Shown: piece after piece, positions 35,544 to 47,524 of the stretch
Position numbering within the stretch: the first letter of the stretch is position 1
Layout: the number at the start of each line of letters is the position of its first letter
Source: Pestalotiopsis fici W106-1
Lineage: Eukaryota > Ascomycota > Sordariomycetes > Amphisphaeriales > Sporocadaceae
Assembly (NCBI RefSeq): GCF_000516985.1
Contig: NW_006917094.1
Location: 2,666,001-2,730,000 of the forward strand
Length of the DNA: 64,000 nt
Direction of reading: 5' to 3'
Made by a program: the position numbers and the translations under genes
The notes under the pieces: generated by a model
Databases searched by the model: none
Told to the model about the DNA's origin: nothing
What the model saw: only the letters and a program-made list of their open reading frames with translations

Positions 35544-37526
35544 TCATCCAAAGAAGAGTTTGCGCTGTTTTGGATCGGCTTGGCCAGGATTAGGCCCGCG
35601 TCCACGCCTTTTCTCATTCGTCCCCGTCTTGGCTCTCTTGTTCGAGCTTGTTGGGTCGCCTTGCCTTGGTGCTGGACTGATACTCTCGGCCTCTCTCTGG
35701 ACAGCATCCCGAATCGTTTGCCGTGAAAGACATAGGTCGATATGCTCATTGAACTGCCTCTCATCTGTGGGTTGCGGTCGACTGCATATCGGACAATCCC
35801 ACCATTCCTCCTCCTCCTTGGGTTTTATCTTGGCCCCTTTTGGCGTAGGATTGGGAACTATCTCTTTTCCGTGCCGACGGTATTCTTCAGCATCAGTATC
35901 ATCGTCTCGTTCATTGCCCAACAGTGCATTAGCGGAAGCTTCCAGCTCGGCATCCGTGGTTTCGGCGGTGGCTTCCTCCGGCCAAGTCTCCCACTCACCG
36001 TCCGAGTCGGCCTTTCGTTTCGCGGGCACATCAGTCCCCGAGTCGCCTGACTCTGTGCGCTTCGGCTTCAGGCCAAAGAATGCGCGCGTGTCTGGCTTCT
36101 TTGTGCTGACTAGGTGCGTGCATCGCAGGCCCATTAGTCTCAACTTCATGCCGGGCATCTCCTGCTCGAGTTTTGCCAGCATGGGCAGGGCGTAATTGTA
36201 CAGGTCTTCAGCCTGATAGATTGTCTTGGGTGTGACGACTTGCCGCGTAAAGACCTCATATGAGTGCAGCTTGATCTTGAGGCAAAGGGTCCGACCCTTG
36301 CACTCGGCGCGACGCATGTCCTTTTCAAGTTCTTCAGCGGTCCACTTCAACTTCTCCCGCATTTGGACCGGGTCCGACATGTCGCGAAAGGTACTCTCGG
36401 TTCCGACGCTCTTGCGCTCATATTCCTCGGCTGGCTGGACATTGGTCCGGCCCAGGCCAAGATGCACCGCGATGAGAAACTCATATGCCTTCTCGCCAAA
36501 AAGCTGACGCAGGTACTGCCGCTGTGGGTAAATGTCACCGCACGTCTTGACGCCAACCTCGGCCAGCTCGCGCTCCAACACCCTGCCGATACCGTTGACC
36601 TTGCGACAGGGCAGATCGCGCATAAAGGTCACGATGGCGCTCCGCTCCCTGGATAGCAGATACTGGCCATTGGGCTTGTTCATATTACTGCAAATCTTGG
36701 CGAGCTTGGCATTGGCCGCGATGCCAGCCGAGACGGTGATCTTGGCGCGCTCATGGACCTCGTCGCGCATGCGCTGCACCACCTCTTCTGGCTCCATTTC
36801 GTGCTCATTGCAGTACTCGGTTATATTGAGGTAGGCTTCGTCTATGCTGGCGCTCTCAAACCGGGGGTCATACTCGGCCAGGACCTCGCGCACCTCGCGA
36901 GCCTTGGCCGTATACTTGTCAAAGTTGAGGGGAATCAGCAGCAGCTGGGGGCACAGCTTCTTGGCAACGAAGCCAGCCATGCCGCTGCGGCAGCCAAACT
37001 TGCGAGCGGCGTAATTGCATGTGGTCAGGACACCGCCGCCGACGGCAAAGGGCACGTCGGCCAGCTCGGGGCGGTCCAGCTGCTCAACGGCGGCATAAAA
37101 GGCATCGCAGTCGACGTGCACAACCCACTGGGTCAGGTCCCGGCTGGCCTCGAGCTGGGCGATGAGCTGGTCGGCGTGCCTTAGCTCACGCGAGAGGTCG
37201 AGGCGCTCGAGGCGCTGCTTCTTGGCCAGGATGGCGGCGATCTTGCGCGTCAGGATCTGGTCCTTGGCCTCCTCGCGGTTGAAGAATTTCGACCCCTTGG
37301 AAGCATTGTAGATGATCTCGGACACCTTGCTCTGGTCGACCGAGTCCTGGCCGGCCTTGGTCAGAGATGGTCCCAGAAGAGAATATTTTAGAGTATCATG
37401 GTCATTTGCTGCTGCAGCATCTAGGGCAACATTGGCCTCTTCCACAGGCGCGGGCGCGGGCGCGGGCGCGGATTCATCGTCAGGCCCCGGCTTCTGCTGC
37501 TGCGCGGAAGTCTCGTTCTCTGCCAT
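35544..37526 (-). CDS. POLK: Y-family DNA polymerase kappa (DinB type)
   Basis: Single exon, 660 aa. After an Ala/Pro-rich acidic start (APAPAPAP encoded by a GCGGGC repeat) comes the N-clasp, which wraps DNA in Pol kappa. The palm carries HVDCDAFYAAVE (about 135) and SASIDEAYLNIT (about 225), the metal-binding Asp and Asp/Glu residues, with Tyr as steric gate. Thumb helix-hairpin-helix motifs (LPCRKVNGIGRVLERELAEV) and a little-finger domain follow. The C-terminus adds one UBZ4-type zinc finger (CPIC...HIDLC, about 575-597) for ubiquitylated PCNA and a terminal KQRKLFFG, a shortened PIP-box-like motif. The enzyme performs translesion synthesis past minor-groove adducts in the nucleus. Confidence 0.95.
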   Translation of the reverse strand: MAENETSAQQQKPGPDDESAPAPAPAPVEEANVALDAAAANDHDTLKYSLLGPSLTKAGQDSVDQSKVSEIIYNASKGSKFFNREEAKDQILTRKIAAILAKKQRLERLDLSRELRHADQLIAQLEASRDLTQWVVHVDCDAFYAAVEQLDRPELADVPFAVGGGVLTTCNYAARKFGCRSGMAGFVAKKLCPQLLLIPLNFDKYTAKAREVREVLAEYDPRFESASIDEAYLNITEYCNEHEMEPEEVVQRMRDEVHERAKITVSAGIAANAKLAKICSNMNKPNGQYLLSRERSAIVTFMRDLPCRKVNGIGRVLERELAEVGVKTCGDIYPQRQYLRQLFGEKAYEFLIAVHLGLGRTNVQPAEEYERKSVGTESTFRDMSDPVQMREKLKWTAEELEKDMRRAECKGRTLCLKIKLHSYEVFTRQVVTPKTIYQAEDLYNYALPMLAKLEQEMPGMKLRLMGLRCTHLVSTKKPDTRAFFGLKPKRTESGDSGTDVPAKRKADSDGEWETWPEEATAETTDAELEASANALLGNERDDDTDAEEYRRHGKEIVPNPTPKGAKIKPKEEEEWWDCPICSRPQPTDERQFNEHIDLCLSRQTIRDAVQREAESISPAPRQGDPTSSNKRAKTGTNEKRRGRGPNPGQADPKQRKLFFG

Positions 37527-37685
37527 ATTGCATAAAATGGCGCCGTCTGTCTACAGGCATCATATGTGCGACATCAGAAGCAAGCTAGCAGAAACATGCC
37601 AACAAAGAAAATGATGCTGTACATGCTTTGCCGAGATGATAATCATGATGACGCCGCGTACCGAAAACCGCGTTGGTAGCGCGTT

Positions 37686-37695
37686 ATCACGTGAT
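37686..37695. promoter_or_regulatory. ATCACGTGAT palindrome (E-box type)
   Basis: A perfect 10-bp palindrome centred on CACGTG, 160 bp upstream of the polymerase kappa start. TCACGTGA is bound by basic helix-loop-helix factors of the Cbf1 class in yeasts. The function here is inference. Confidence 0.3.
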
Positions 37696-39302
37696 CTAAA
37701 GTAGGCAGCATTTAGCATTTCTTACCCAAGGGAACGCTCATAAGCAAGGGCATTCCTGCGAGTGGGACCCCCTAGACACCAGCTACTGCATGTACGAAAT
37801 AGCCTTGTATTTTCTTTACCCCTGCTGCGTCTAGGCTTCTTGTTTTTTTCTTCTTCTTTTATTTTTCGCTGTTCTGGTGCCGTCAGTGCAGCACAGGACT
37901 TTGTAATGGTGGATTAGAAAAAGTAATAATACCCAAACCGTTTACTTTTTCTACACAACTAATTATATTATGACTCAAATTTTTCAATTGCCAAATGTTT
38001 CGTACTTTCTTGATATCTCAACTTGTTTTGGTGGTGCGTGCATCTTTCTTGTCTTTTTATTCGTCGACATGGCAGAGGGTAAAGTTCCAATTCACATGGA
38101 AAGAGATCATGTAATTGCCATTCTCGCCTCTCTTTCGTACTTTGAGACATTGCAAGATTAATCTGCTGGCAATACTCGAAACTGATCCCGAATCACGACT
38201 ATTGTTGCCCCGGCCCGCCTGTTCACTACCTGCAACCAGCAAACCGACCTATAGGCTATGCTCATCGATGGTCATCTCAGTCAACAGAATTTCGTGGCTG
38301 TCGGCTCCAACTTCCATTGTAAACTCGATAGATATCAAGAAGGGCGGCTGAAACATAATTCGTTTATAGGTATTTGAGCGAGATGAGATGGCGCCCTGCA
38401 GGATGAGATGCTAAGATGCGATATCTGATAAGACAGGGTCGCCCTGTTTTACGAAAATGGCCATCCCTCGTTTGTTTTTACCGTCTTCTCGGTACGATTG
38501 CCGATAACAGTAATCAGCTTCTCCCTCGACTCTTCCGTAAAAACGTTGCTTTTTCCAGTATAGCTGCATGATTGATTTGCATGAGCCTGGCAGCGGCCTC
38601 GGCTGTCTCCCCCCCTGGATGGCGAGCTTATTTCGCCGCTACGAACCTTCTTTACTTGGTTCCATCAATAATATGCCCGCCCATTCACTGGGATGGCGAG
38701 TGACTGGTGGCCCTCCATAGTCTTTGACTCTTTGCAAGAGTTCATAATTCCAAGTTCTGCGATGTATTGATTAGGGTTTATAGATGGATTGCCTAATTCG
38801 TTTGCATGGTGTATATGCAGGAGCACGGCAGCTTGCCCTGTTTCCGCTTGCCAAGTGCGCATGAGTGATGACCTGCTCTTGCTATTTCACGATTCTTTTC
38901 TACTGACGCAATCAACGGGAAAAGGCCGAATTGCCGACCAGGCCGGTGGACTAGGTATTGGTGAGGCAAACACACGAGAAACCACCAGTGAGGCCATACA
39001 ATGAGGGTCTCACGATGGCGAAATATTCCCTGCTAGAGATCACGGGAAAAGAAAAGCGATCCATGCATGCGAGTGAAGGGATATCAATGTCAACCGCCAT
39101 GGTGGTGCGGGAATGTGCAGATCCTGTGATCACAGTCATCAACACCGCCATTTACTCGAAACTGATCTTCAAGATCAGACTCTTGATGTATGCACGTTCA
39201 AATTGACATGGCCAAGGGTGTGCATATGTGCATTTTGGTGCAGAACAATAGTCATGAACTATACTACCCAGCACCGTGGGTCTGGATGCAACCACTCATG
39301 GA

Positions 39303-39310
39303 TATATAAG
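39303..39310 (+). promoter_or_regulatory. TATA box of the Ser/Thr-rich wall protein gene
   Basis: TATATAAG 177 nt before the start codon, followed by CT-rich leader sequence. Confidence 0.55.
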
Positions 39311-39486
39311 AACAACAAATCTCGCAGGATGTTGACAGAAATTTTGTAGCAGAGCAACTCGCACATTCACTCTCTTTTCAGACATTCTTTTCACAGGTCA
39401 CTGTATTCCTTCATTTCCCTGATCTCCCAGTAATTCACAAACCATCAAAACTCACCTTGACCGCCAAAACACACAACATCTCCAAC

Positions 39487-40793
39487 ATGCAGCCCGTACT
39501 ATTTCTTGCTATGATCTCCGGGGCCGCGGCAGCACCACAATGGTGGTGGCCATTCGGCCCTCCCCCTCCATCTGTTACTAACGGACCACGCCCTCCATAC
39601 TGGGGCAATCCAGGCGGTGGTGTTCCTCCCTACCCCGTCATCGTGACCCAGAGCGTCGTCACCGTCACCATCACCGAGGAACCCACCACCGAGCCTACCA
39701 CCTCTTCCGTCGTCAGCTCAGACTCGAGCACGCTGATCCTGGATCCCACTTTTGACAGCACTACCAGTTCTGTCACAGAGACATCGGCATCTGCCAGCCC
39801 ATCTTTGTCTTCCAACGCCACCGTTATTGTCGAGCCGACCTCGACCGTGACATCCACTTCTACTGATGTTGCCACCCTCACTACCATTTCTGGTACGGTC
39901 ATTGTTGTGGTAAGCAAGTCTCAGTAATAGATATCCTTGCCATCTGTTCAAAAGAGAAGTATCGAGATTAGCTTGATATTCATGCGCCGTGGAGTAATCA
40001 GAATTCGAACCCGAGTTTTGGAAAACGATAGTTGAAAACTACAGCTGACTCTGGATTATAGCCCACCAGCACTGAAACTTCGACTTCAACCGAGGTTGCC
40101 ACCCTCACCACAATCTCTGGATCTCCCATTGTCACGGGAAACCTGACCGTCACTCTCGAGCCAACTTTCACTGAGACCTCATCTTCGAGTGTTTCGATCA
40201 ATGGCACCACAGTTTCTGTTTTCCCGACCAGTTCTGGAAACGTAACCGTCACTGTAGTGCCAACTTTGACAGAGTCATCCGTCTCTGTAACTCCGAGCGT
40301 TACTGGAAACCTGACTATCACCCTCATTGAGCCCACATTCACCGACTCGACGGTTTCTGCTTCTCCCACGACTTCGAGCAACTCGACCATTACAGTCATT
40401 ATCATTCCGACCCCCGAGACTTCGGTTTCAGCCTCCCCGACTGCTTCGGGCAACTCGACCGTCACGCTGACAGTCGCCCCACCCACCAATACCACGGCCT
40501 CTAGTACCCAGTCTGTGGAGCCAACCTTTGAGATTCCCACGGACACGGCCACGGTCACCTCGGCCAACCTGACCTCCACCGTTACCATCAGCGTCGTGCC
40601 CATCACCACCGACACGTCCAACTCGACGACAATTGTGAGCACGCTGCTGCCCCCCAACACGACCATCTCCAGCGTGGAGCCGACATTTATCTCGCCGACT
40701 ACCCTGACCACCATTACCAGCCCGGCCGTCGTCCCGACCTTGACCACCGTCACCGTCGTTGTCCCCACCTTCCAGAGCTACGGCTACTACTAG
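39487..40793 (+). CDS. Secreted Ser/Thr/Val-rich repeat protein, probably cell-wall or adhesive
   Basis: Exons 39487-39909 and 40062-40793 give 384 aa (intron 152 nt, donor GTAAGC, GCTGAC branch, TATAG acceptor, phase 0). A short signal peptide (MQPVLFLAMISGAAAA) precedes a Trp/Pro-rich segment (WWWPFGPPPP). The remainder consists of Thr/Ser/Val repeats with many NXT sequons, built around SGNLTVTL and PTFT-like units. Such proteins are usually heavily O-mannosylated. No catalytic domain, Cys framework or GPI-anchor signal is visible; the C-terminus is SYGYY. If the intron is kept, translation stops after VVVSKSQ and yields a 147-residue version. The family is not recognised. Confidence 0.72.
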
Positions 40794-42871
40794 ATTGGGG
40801 GACATTCCCATTCTAGAAATTTCAAAAAGGACCTAGAAGGTTCTTTTTTGGATATCACGATTTCCTTGATGCATGACTCGGGCTTTTCCTTCTGATTCTT
40901 TACTCTCATTCATCTCATTTTCATCTGTTTGTGCAGTTCTCCTTTGTTAATTTGTAATTCCTTCATGCAAAGCAAAATCTGGAAAGAAGTTGGAGCAAGG
41001 ACACGTACGAGGGCTTGGGGGGTTTCAGGAAACGGGGCAATGCATGGGCACCAAGGCCAATGACAAAGACAGCATGGAACGATTCTCAATTCTCTCTGGG
41101 AGAATATGTAGATCGTAAGATATTTCCTTTAAATACAATTTCCTTGTTTCTCTCTTTTATGCAAAATGATCTTGATGCCACTGAAAATTCTCGAATACAA
41201 ATGACAATGTTGAACCTGAGTACCGCGTGACCAATAAGCCATGTGCAATATTGCGCAAGAGGCGCTTACCTGGTGCTTGAGAAATCACCCAGCCTCATAT
41301 ATCGTAGCTTTCCAACATGAGAAGATTTATTTCAGCGAGCTTCTTTTCTAGCATGCTGGTCTCGCCCTGGGCGAAATTCGGCCAGGAGAGAATTTTCTTT
41401 TCCCTCTTCTTCCCTTCCTCACACGCAGAAGGACTGGACTGGAGGGCTAGGTCTAACAGCTGTACTTGCAAGATGGTGCAAGGATTTGAGTACGTATTTA
41501 ATCGATATTGATCCTACTATATACGAATAGTCCAAACATGATATACTTCTAGAAAATCCCCGGCGGCCCAAGCTCCAGATCCATGCACACAGTATTGAAC
41601 AAGAGACATCGAGGCCGTCTATTCGGGGGCAACTAGTGACCAGAAGCATCGATTCACGAAAGGGAGGGAGAAAAAGAAAAATCTTTCTGCATATTCGCTA
41701 ATGGAGCATTTTAGGCCGTGTCGCTATCGGTTTGGTTACAGGTGAATCAAACATCATTGCACAAATACTGCATATAGAAGTCAACCTGAGGATTCCATTA
41801 TTCCCGTAAGGATCGATCATTCAACGACTGTCCAATAGATTGCTCAACGAACCATTATGGCATTCAGAGCCTTGGTCAGACAAATTATCTTATCTCGTTA
41901 TAGTGGCCGCTGCGGACGCAATTCTGCGGCACAGAGCTGGAAGCCGTTATGCCGTTCCCTCTAGTCCTAGGCTCGCACGAACATGATTTTCCGTCCTACT
42001 AAATTCAGGTATACTCCGCGAATTCCACACGCTGTTATTAGGTAATCATTGTCCACTTGGTCAGAAATAGGTGACTGCCTATTAAGCGGCCTATTGCATA
42101 AGTCTGTCTCACCACGAGTTGAGCTCCCCCATAAGATCGGCGGGTATCATCATACTCGATATCCCATGATAAATAAAGAAAGGGGAGCAAAAGAAAAAAG
42201 AAGACTAACGATTCGGTTCATAATCGCATGACGCCTCTTCTCCATAGCCTTGTGGATCATCTCTGTGTGCCAGCTCCATCGATGCGACGAGACTACCGAG
42301 CTACATATGCAACCAGACCGCAGACCGTTGGTTGGCAATTGGGTGCTGGACTGCTGACTGCTGACTGGGCCACAGTGGCGCAGGTATAAGCAGCACTGCA
42401 GCCTGGGGCCTCGCACACACTGTGCAAGTCATTCGCTGCAGTTGCATACCCCAAGACACGTGGTAAAGATTATATCCAACTGCCAAGTAGGTAGTCTGCA
42501 CATAAGCATCACATACCAACAAGGAATGCGCTGTTTATGGACCGTTGGTGAGGACATTGTCGAGGTAAGAATCTGCGGGGTCGACCTTGTTGCATATGTG
42601 GGTACTAAATATAACGGGGTATTATGACAACCGTCCTGCGTGAGATCATCTCAGTTGTATATCTAGTGCTGATAAGAAGTGGACTCCTGTGTGAAGCTGC
42701 CCGGTAAATGATTGCTGACACTTGATCAACGGACCATCTGTCGCCTTCTTCCAAGCTAGCTAGCAGATTCAGAGCACATCTGTCTTGGATACACAACTTC
42801 TGATCGAGGTTGGAGCTGTCGCTATCATTCAGAGCAGGTTCGACTTTGATTTGATACTATTCATACTCACC
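40794..42871. other. Intergenic; no gene recognised
   Basis: Wall-protein 3' flank, then about 1.8 kb with only short motif-free frames on both strands, moderately AT-rich. It ends in the leader of the reductase gene. Confidence 0.5.
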
Positions 42872-45800
42872 ATGGCGAACAACAACAACAACAACACCAA
42901 CACCACCACCAGTGCAATCCAGTATGGTCGCAGGCTCTTTCCTTCATATTTGGACGAAATTGCTCAGACAACCCCCGGAAGAGTCTATGCCGCAATCCCA
43001 AAAACTGCAAACGTTGAAGACGGATACAGAGATGTGACCATTGCCGACCTGGCCCGATGTGCAAACTTCATGGCTAAGTGGATCGAGGATAAGTTTGGCA
43101 AGAGTCAAAACTTTGAGACCATCACCTATCTTGGTCTGTCCGACCTCCGCGGTGTCGCCCTCTTCTTTGGCGCCATGAAGACTGGATACAAGGTCCGAGA
43201 TCTTCGTCATTTGTCAAAAGAAAAGGAATTGGCAGTTTGCTAATCTATCGCAGCTATTGCTCGTCTCGCCAAGGAACCCGCCCGCGTCTAATCTTTCCTT
43301 GATGGAGCAGACTGAGAGCAGCAGGCTTTTGTACTCGGCCGAGCTTGCTCCCTTGATCAATCCCTTCCGTGCCATTGCACCGCCGTCGTACCAGTTGGAC
43401 GTGATCCCGTCCTTCCTTGAAATGCTCGAGAGCAACCCCGAGCATTATGCCTATGACAAGAGTTTTGATGAGGCGAGGGACGATCCCATCCTGGTGCTGC
43501 ACTCCTCTGGCTCTACTGGCAAGTAATTTGTCATCTGGCAACTGGATCTTGAGAGCTAATGGAGCATAGGATCCCCAAAGCCTATTACATATACTCACGG
43601 TAGTTTCGCAGCGCACGATATGCAGCACCTTCTTCCCGCGCCGACCGGCCGCAGAAAGCGCGATGTTTCCATCTTTGAGTTCAAAGATGAGGCCCGGATA
43701 TATGTCATATTCCCTTTTTTCCATGTGAGTCCCACATGTTGCCCTAAACGGAGTAACTGTAGTTAAATCAATCACACAGCTCGGCGGCTTCGTGCTATAT
43801 ACCTGTAAGTACCATATTGCTCCTCTGAGTCGGACTCCCATACTGATGGGCTACAGTCCATACAATCTTCGACACGGCCACGATAGTAATCGGCCCGCCA
43901 CATATACCACCCCACACTGGACTTTTATTGGCGATTGCTCAACAGCAGAAACTGCGCGGAGTTATGATAGTGCCCGCCATGATGGAACAACTCCTACATG
44001 AGCCTACCGGGCATGACCTGTACAAGAGCGTCGACTTTGTCATCTATGGCGGGGCTCCACTCTCACCAGAGGTGGCCAACAAGCTTGCACCGCTTCTTGA
44101 GCTGGCCGAGTTTTACGGTTCTTCCGAGACGATGGCACTGCCAGAGCTTTTCAAGGATCCCGCGGATTACGACTACCATGAGTTCAATCCTAATCTAAAG
44201 TTTGAGATGCAGCCGTATGATGCCAACGAAGGCACATTCGAAATGGTCATGTTGGCCAAGCACAGTGATAGGGATACCGTAGCGCTTTGTCACAATGTCC
44301 CTGGCGAAGAATTCTATCACACCAAAGACCTGTTCACACGGCATCCGACAAAGGAAAATCTGTGGAAATACTTTGGGCGTAAAGATGATATCCTCGTGCT
44401 TGCCAACGGTGAAAAAGTCAACCCTATTCCATTGGAGTTGGCAGTGCAAGGAGATCCTGCCTTGAACGGGGCGCTTTTGGTCGGTAACGGACGGAACCAG
44501 ACTGCCCTTATCGTCGAGCCCAAGGAGGCATTGGAAACGAATGCGCGCCAGGAGTTGATTCGCACACTTTGGCCGCAGATAGAGCAGGCAAATAAGCTCC
44601 TACCGGGGCAAGGTCGCGTGGCGAAAGACAAGGTCATCTGTGCGTCTCCCGATAGACCATTCGAGAGGACGGGTAAAGCTACCATCATACGATCCTTGAC
44701 AGAAAAAGCCTACCAACATGAGTTGGAAAGCCTTTATTCTGGCTCTTCACCCCAAAACGGGCTTGCTGGTCTTAGCCTGGAAGCTACTGTCAAGACCACA
44801 TATGAACCTGCCAAGATTGTAAGCTTCTTGCGCCACGTTTTTGGTGCGTCTTCCTATACAGCTGGAGCTACTATAGAAGAGGGTGAAGACTTCTATTCGT
44901 ATGGGCTTGACTCGGTGCAGACCCTGGAGATCACTCGAAACCTCAGGCATGCTCTACAAGCCCAGACCTCCAAGCCCACCGACTGGATCACACCTCGGGT
45001 CATCTTCCAGAGCCCAACTCTCGCTGATTTGTCCAAATTGCTTGGCGGATTTCTCAATGATGGCATAGTGCCAGATATGGACGAAAGCTCACAAAGCAGA
45101 AAGAATCGCGATGTTTTCGAAAACGCCGTGGCACAACACCTGGACGGCCTTGACCTTCCGAGCCGGTCAGTGTCGGCTGGAACAAGCAGCACTTCTACTG
45201 TCGCCATCCTGGGCTCCACTGGCTACCTAGGACGTTATCTGCTCGCCACACTCTTGAGGAATCCGACTGTTACCCGGATCGTCTGTCTCGACAGATCAGC
45301 TGAGGCAGAGGAGCGGCATAAACCGTTTCTCGCCGGTCTCGGGGAAGACTTTGCCTTGGATAAACTGGTATACTTCCAGATTGAGATTGGCAAGCCGCTT
45401 TTTGGACTGAGTAAGTCAGATTACGATTTCCTCGGCCGTGAAGTGGATGCCGTCGTCTACAATTCATGGAAACTTGACTTTGGTCTGTCTTTGCGGTCGT
45501 TTGACCCTTTTCTAAAGGCGAGCCGGCAGTTGGTAGAGCTAGCGGCCGTATCAGAAAGAAACATGCGCATCATTTTTGTCAGCTCGGTATCGGCGGTTGG
45601 CGGGCTTGCCATAAAAAGCGTGGCCCCTGAAGAGCCTGTTGAGGACCCATCGGCAGCTATTCCCATGGGCTACGGCTTATCGAAGCTCGCCGTTGAGCGC
45701 ATCCTGCTTACTGCCAACCGGCGGTATGGCATCCCCGTGTCGATCGCTCGGGTCGGTCAAATTGGGGGTCCGAGTCAGACCGGTCCTGATCATGCTGCCG

Positions 45801-46279
45801 TTGGTCCGTGGGCAGATCAGCCATGGATCTCGGCCATTGCAGTAACGTCCAAATCCCTCGGCGCTCTTCCCACCTTATCCAACCTCCCTCTCGACTGGCT
45901 CCCCGTGGACACCATAGCCGCCATGCTACAGGCCTACATTGTCCGCCCCGCAGAAAAAGAGGCACAGATATACAACGTCGTCAATCGCCATGCGCAATCA
46001 TGGGACATGGTCGTGGATGTCTGGAAGGAGATGCTTGGAGTTTGCGATACTATCGATTTAGCAGAGTGGGTTGCAAAACTTGAAGAGATTCAGGAACCGA
46101 CCCCCGACGACGCCCGCAGGTTACCCGCTCTCAAGATGTTGCCCGTGTATCAGAACTTCAGTCAGGCCTCTAGACTTTCCAGCTTTGCAACCGACCATGC
46201 CCATGGTGTGGCTCAAGTGGAAGCGCCCGTCTTGTCCAAGGAGCTCTTGTCTTTGTGGCTCAGAGATTGGAAGCTATAG
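42872..46279 (+). CDS. NRPS-like adenylate-forming reductase (A-T-R)
   Basis: Exons 42872-43192, 43254-43518, 43570-43724, 43780-43804 and 43857-46279 give 1062 aa. Intron 2 (43519-43569) begins with GCAAGT, a GC-AG intron; only this junction restores the SSGSTGSPKP loop. Adenylation domain: residues 20-530, with SSGSTG (about 190), YGSSETMA (about 342) and GRKDDILVLANGEKVNP (about 429). Carrier domain: YGLDSVQTLEI near 603, where the Ser takes phosphopantetheine. Reductase domain: GSTGYLGRYLLA (about 708) for NADPH and a YGLSK catalytic pair (about 860). The enzyme should activate a carboxylic acid, load it as thioester and release it by reduction to aldehyde or alcohol. Size and order differ from alpha-aminoadipate reductase, which is longer. 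Substrate unknown. The N-terminus has an Asn/Thr run. Confidence 0.93.
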
Positions 46280-47524
46280 GAGATTGGTTATGAAGCATGT
46301 ACTGTCCATGCACAGAGCTTGCTGGAGCCCTCTCTCTTGCGGGAACTTGCTGTGTAACCGAGCTTGCCAGAGTGATGAATCTTGGACAATGAAGTAGACG
46401 TACACTGAGTGACACCATTGCTGGAGGACAGTGGATTTCCATCAGAGACTACCGATATAGAAGTAAGTCAGCACGAAGAGTAGCAATACAGTGAACTTTG
46501 CGGTGCAAGCGTCAAGATCTATTAGTCATCTCTAAATAGAGAGCCCATCATCGAAGATGTCCATCAATCCCTGCAAAGCGCATGTTTTGTCAAATAGTGC
46601 GTAGACTCTGGTCTGCTTGAGAAGTGGACTTGGCGGATTATGCATCATGATAGGCCAGGCACATTGGCCGAACCTCATTTCAATAGGACCCGTGGTGAAG
46701 ATTGAGGTATGCACAGCTTCAGGCTGTTCATGTTGATCTAGCGCATTCACCTTTGGGTAGCGGATGTCAGCATTGTATAAATTGGGCATACCTAAAAGGT
46801 AGGTGTTTCTCTGATGGGAACAGTAAAGGCGGGCCGGGCGGGACGGACGGGACGGGTTAGGATAAGATGCATCAAATACCTACCAGGGCTAATGTACCTA
46901 TAGCACTTACGGCTGGTGGCTTGGTGTCTCGACTCGGCCAATCGCATCTGGAGAAAGTGGTGCTGGATTGCCCTTTCGGGGGATCCTCTAGCGCATACTG
47001 TTGGCCTTAGTGTCCCGTCCCCGTTGTCCACGAAAATCCAGTGATGATAGGTGATGGAAACGAGCAGGTGAAACTCTTGTTGGACCCCCACTACCAGACA
47101 CTCTAGCACTCCAACTCGTCAGCAACATTTAAAAGTATGTATGTAGTTGATTGTGATAGGCATGAAAGTGATTGGGACCTGTCATGTCCATTACTTAAGA
47201 TTTCCATGGACATCAGACGAATTTTTGTGGAGAGTGTCGTCATAGTTGAAACAGTGAGTGAGCTGGCAATGGGCACTGCACTGCACTGCACTGCACTTGC
47301 GCCTGCACCGCCTCGACGGCAAAGTATCCGGAGCCCTGGCCCGGACCAACGGGGGGTTTATGTATCTCGGCAACCCTTTTCTTTCAAGCTCTCTCTCTCT
47401 CTCCATGCTCCGACCGACAACCATATCAATTCTTTATCTCGTAATCCTCATTCTCGTCTTACCCCGTTCCTCTTCATCACTACTACCACCACCATCATCC
47501 CCTGCCCATTACACAACCTCGGAA
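46280..47524. other. Intergenic and leader of the Asp-box protein gene
   Basis: Reductase 3' flank and motif-free sequence, a GGGAC/GGGCG-rich patch at 46830-46860, a (CACTG)4 microsatellite at 47274-47293, and a pyrimidine-rich leader from about 47375 with a CT run at 47390-47402. An in-frame ATG at 47405 may be an alternative start for the next gene. Confidence 0.5.
47274..47293. repeat. (CACTG)4 microsatellite
   Basis: Four tandem CACTG units plus a partial fifth, about 230 bp before the start of the Asp-box protein gene. Confidence 0.85.

Larger units (their letters stand above)
37527..39486. other. Intergenic between polymerase kappa and the Ser/Thr-rich wall protein
   Basis: Left end is the polymerase promoter (minus strand) with a CACGTG palindrome at 37686-37695. 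The middle has only motif-free short frames. The right end has the TATA box (39303-39310) and a CT/CA-rich leader of the wall-protein gene. Confidence 0.5.
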
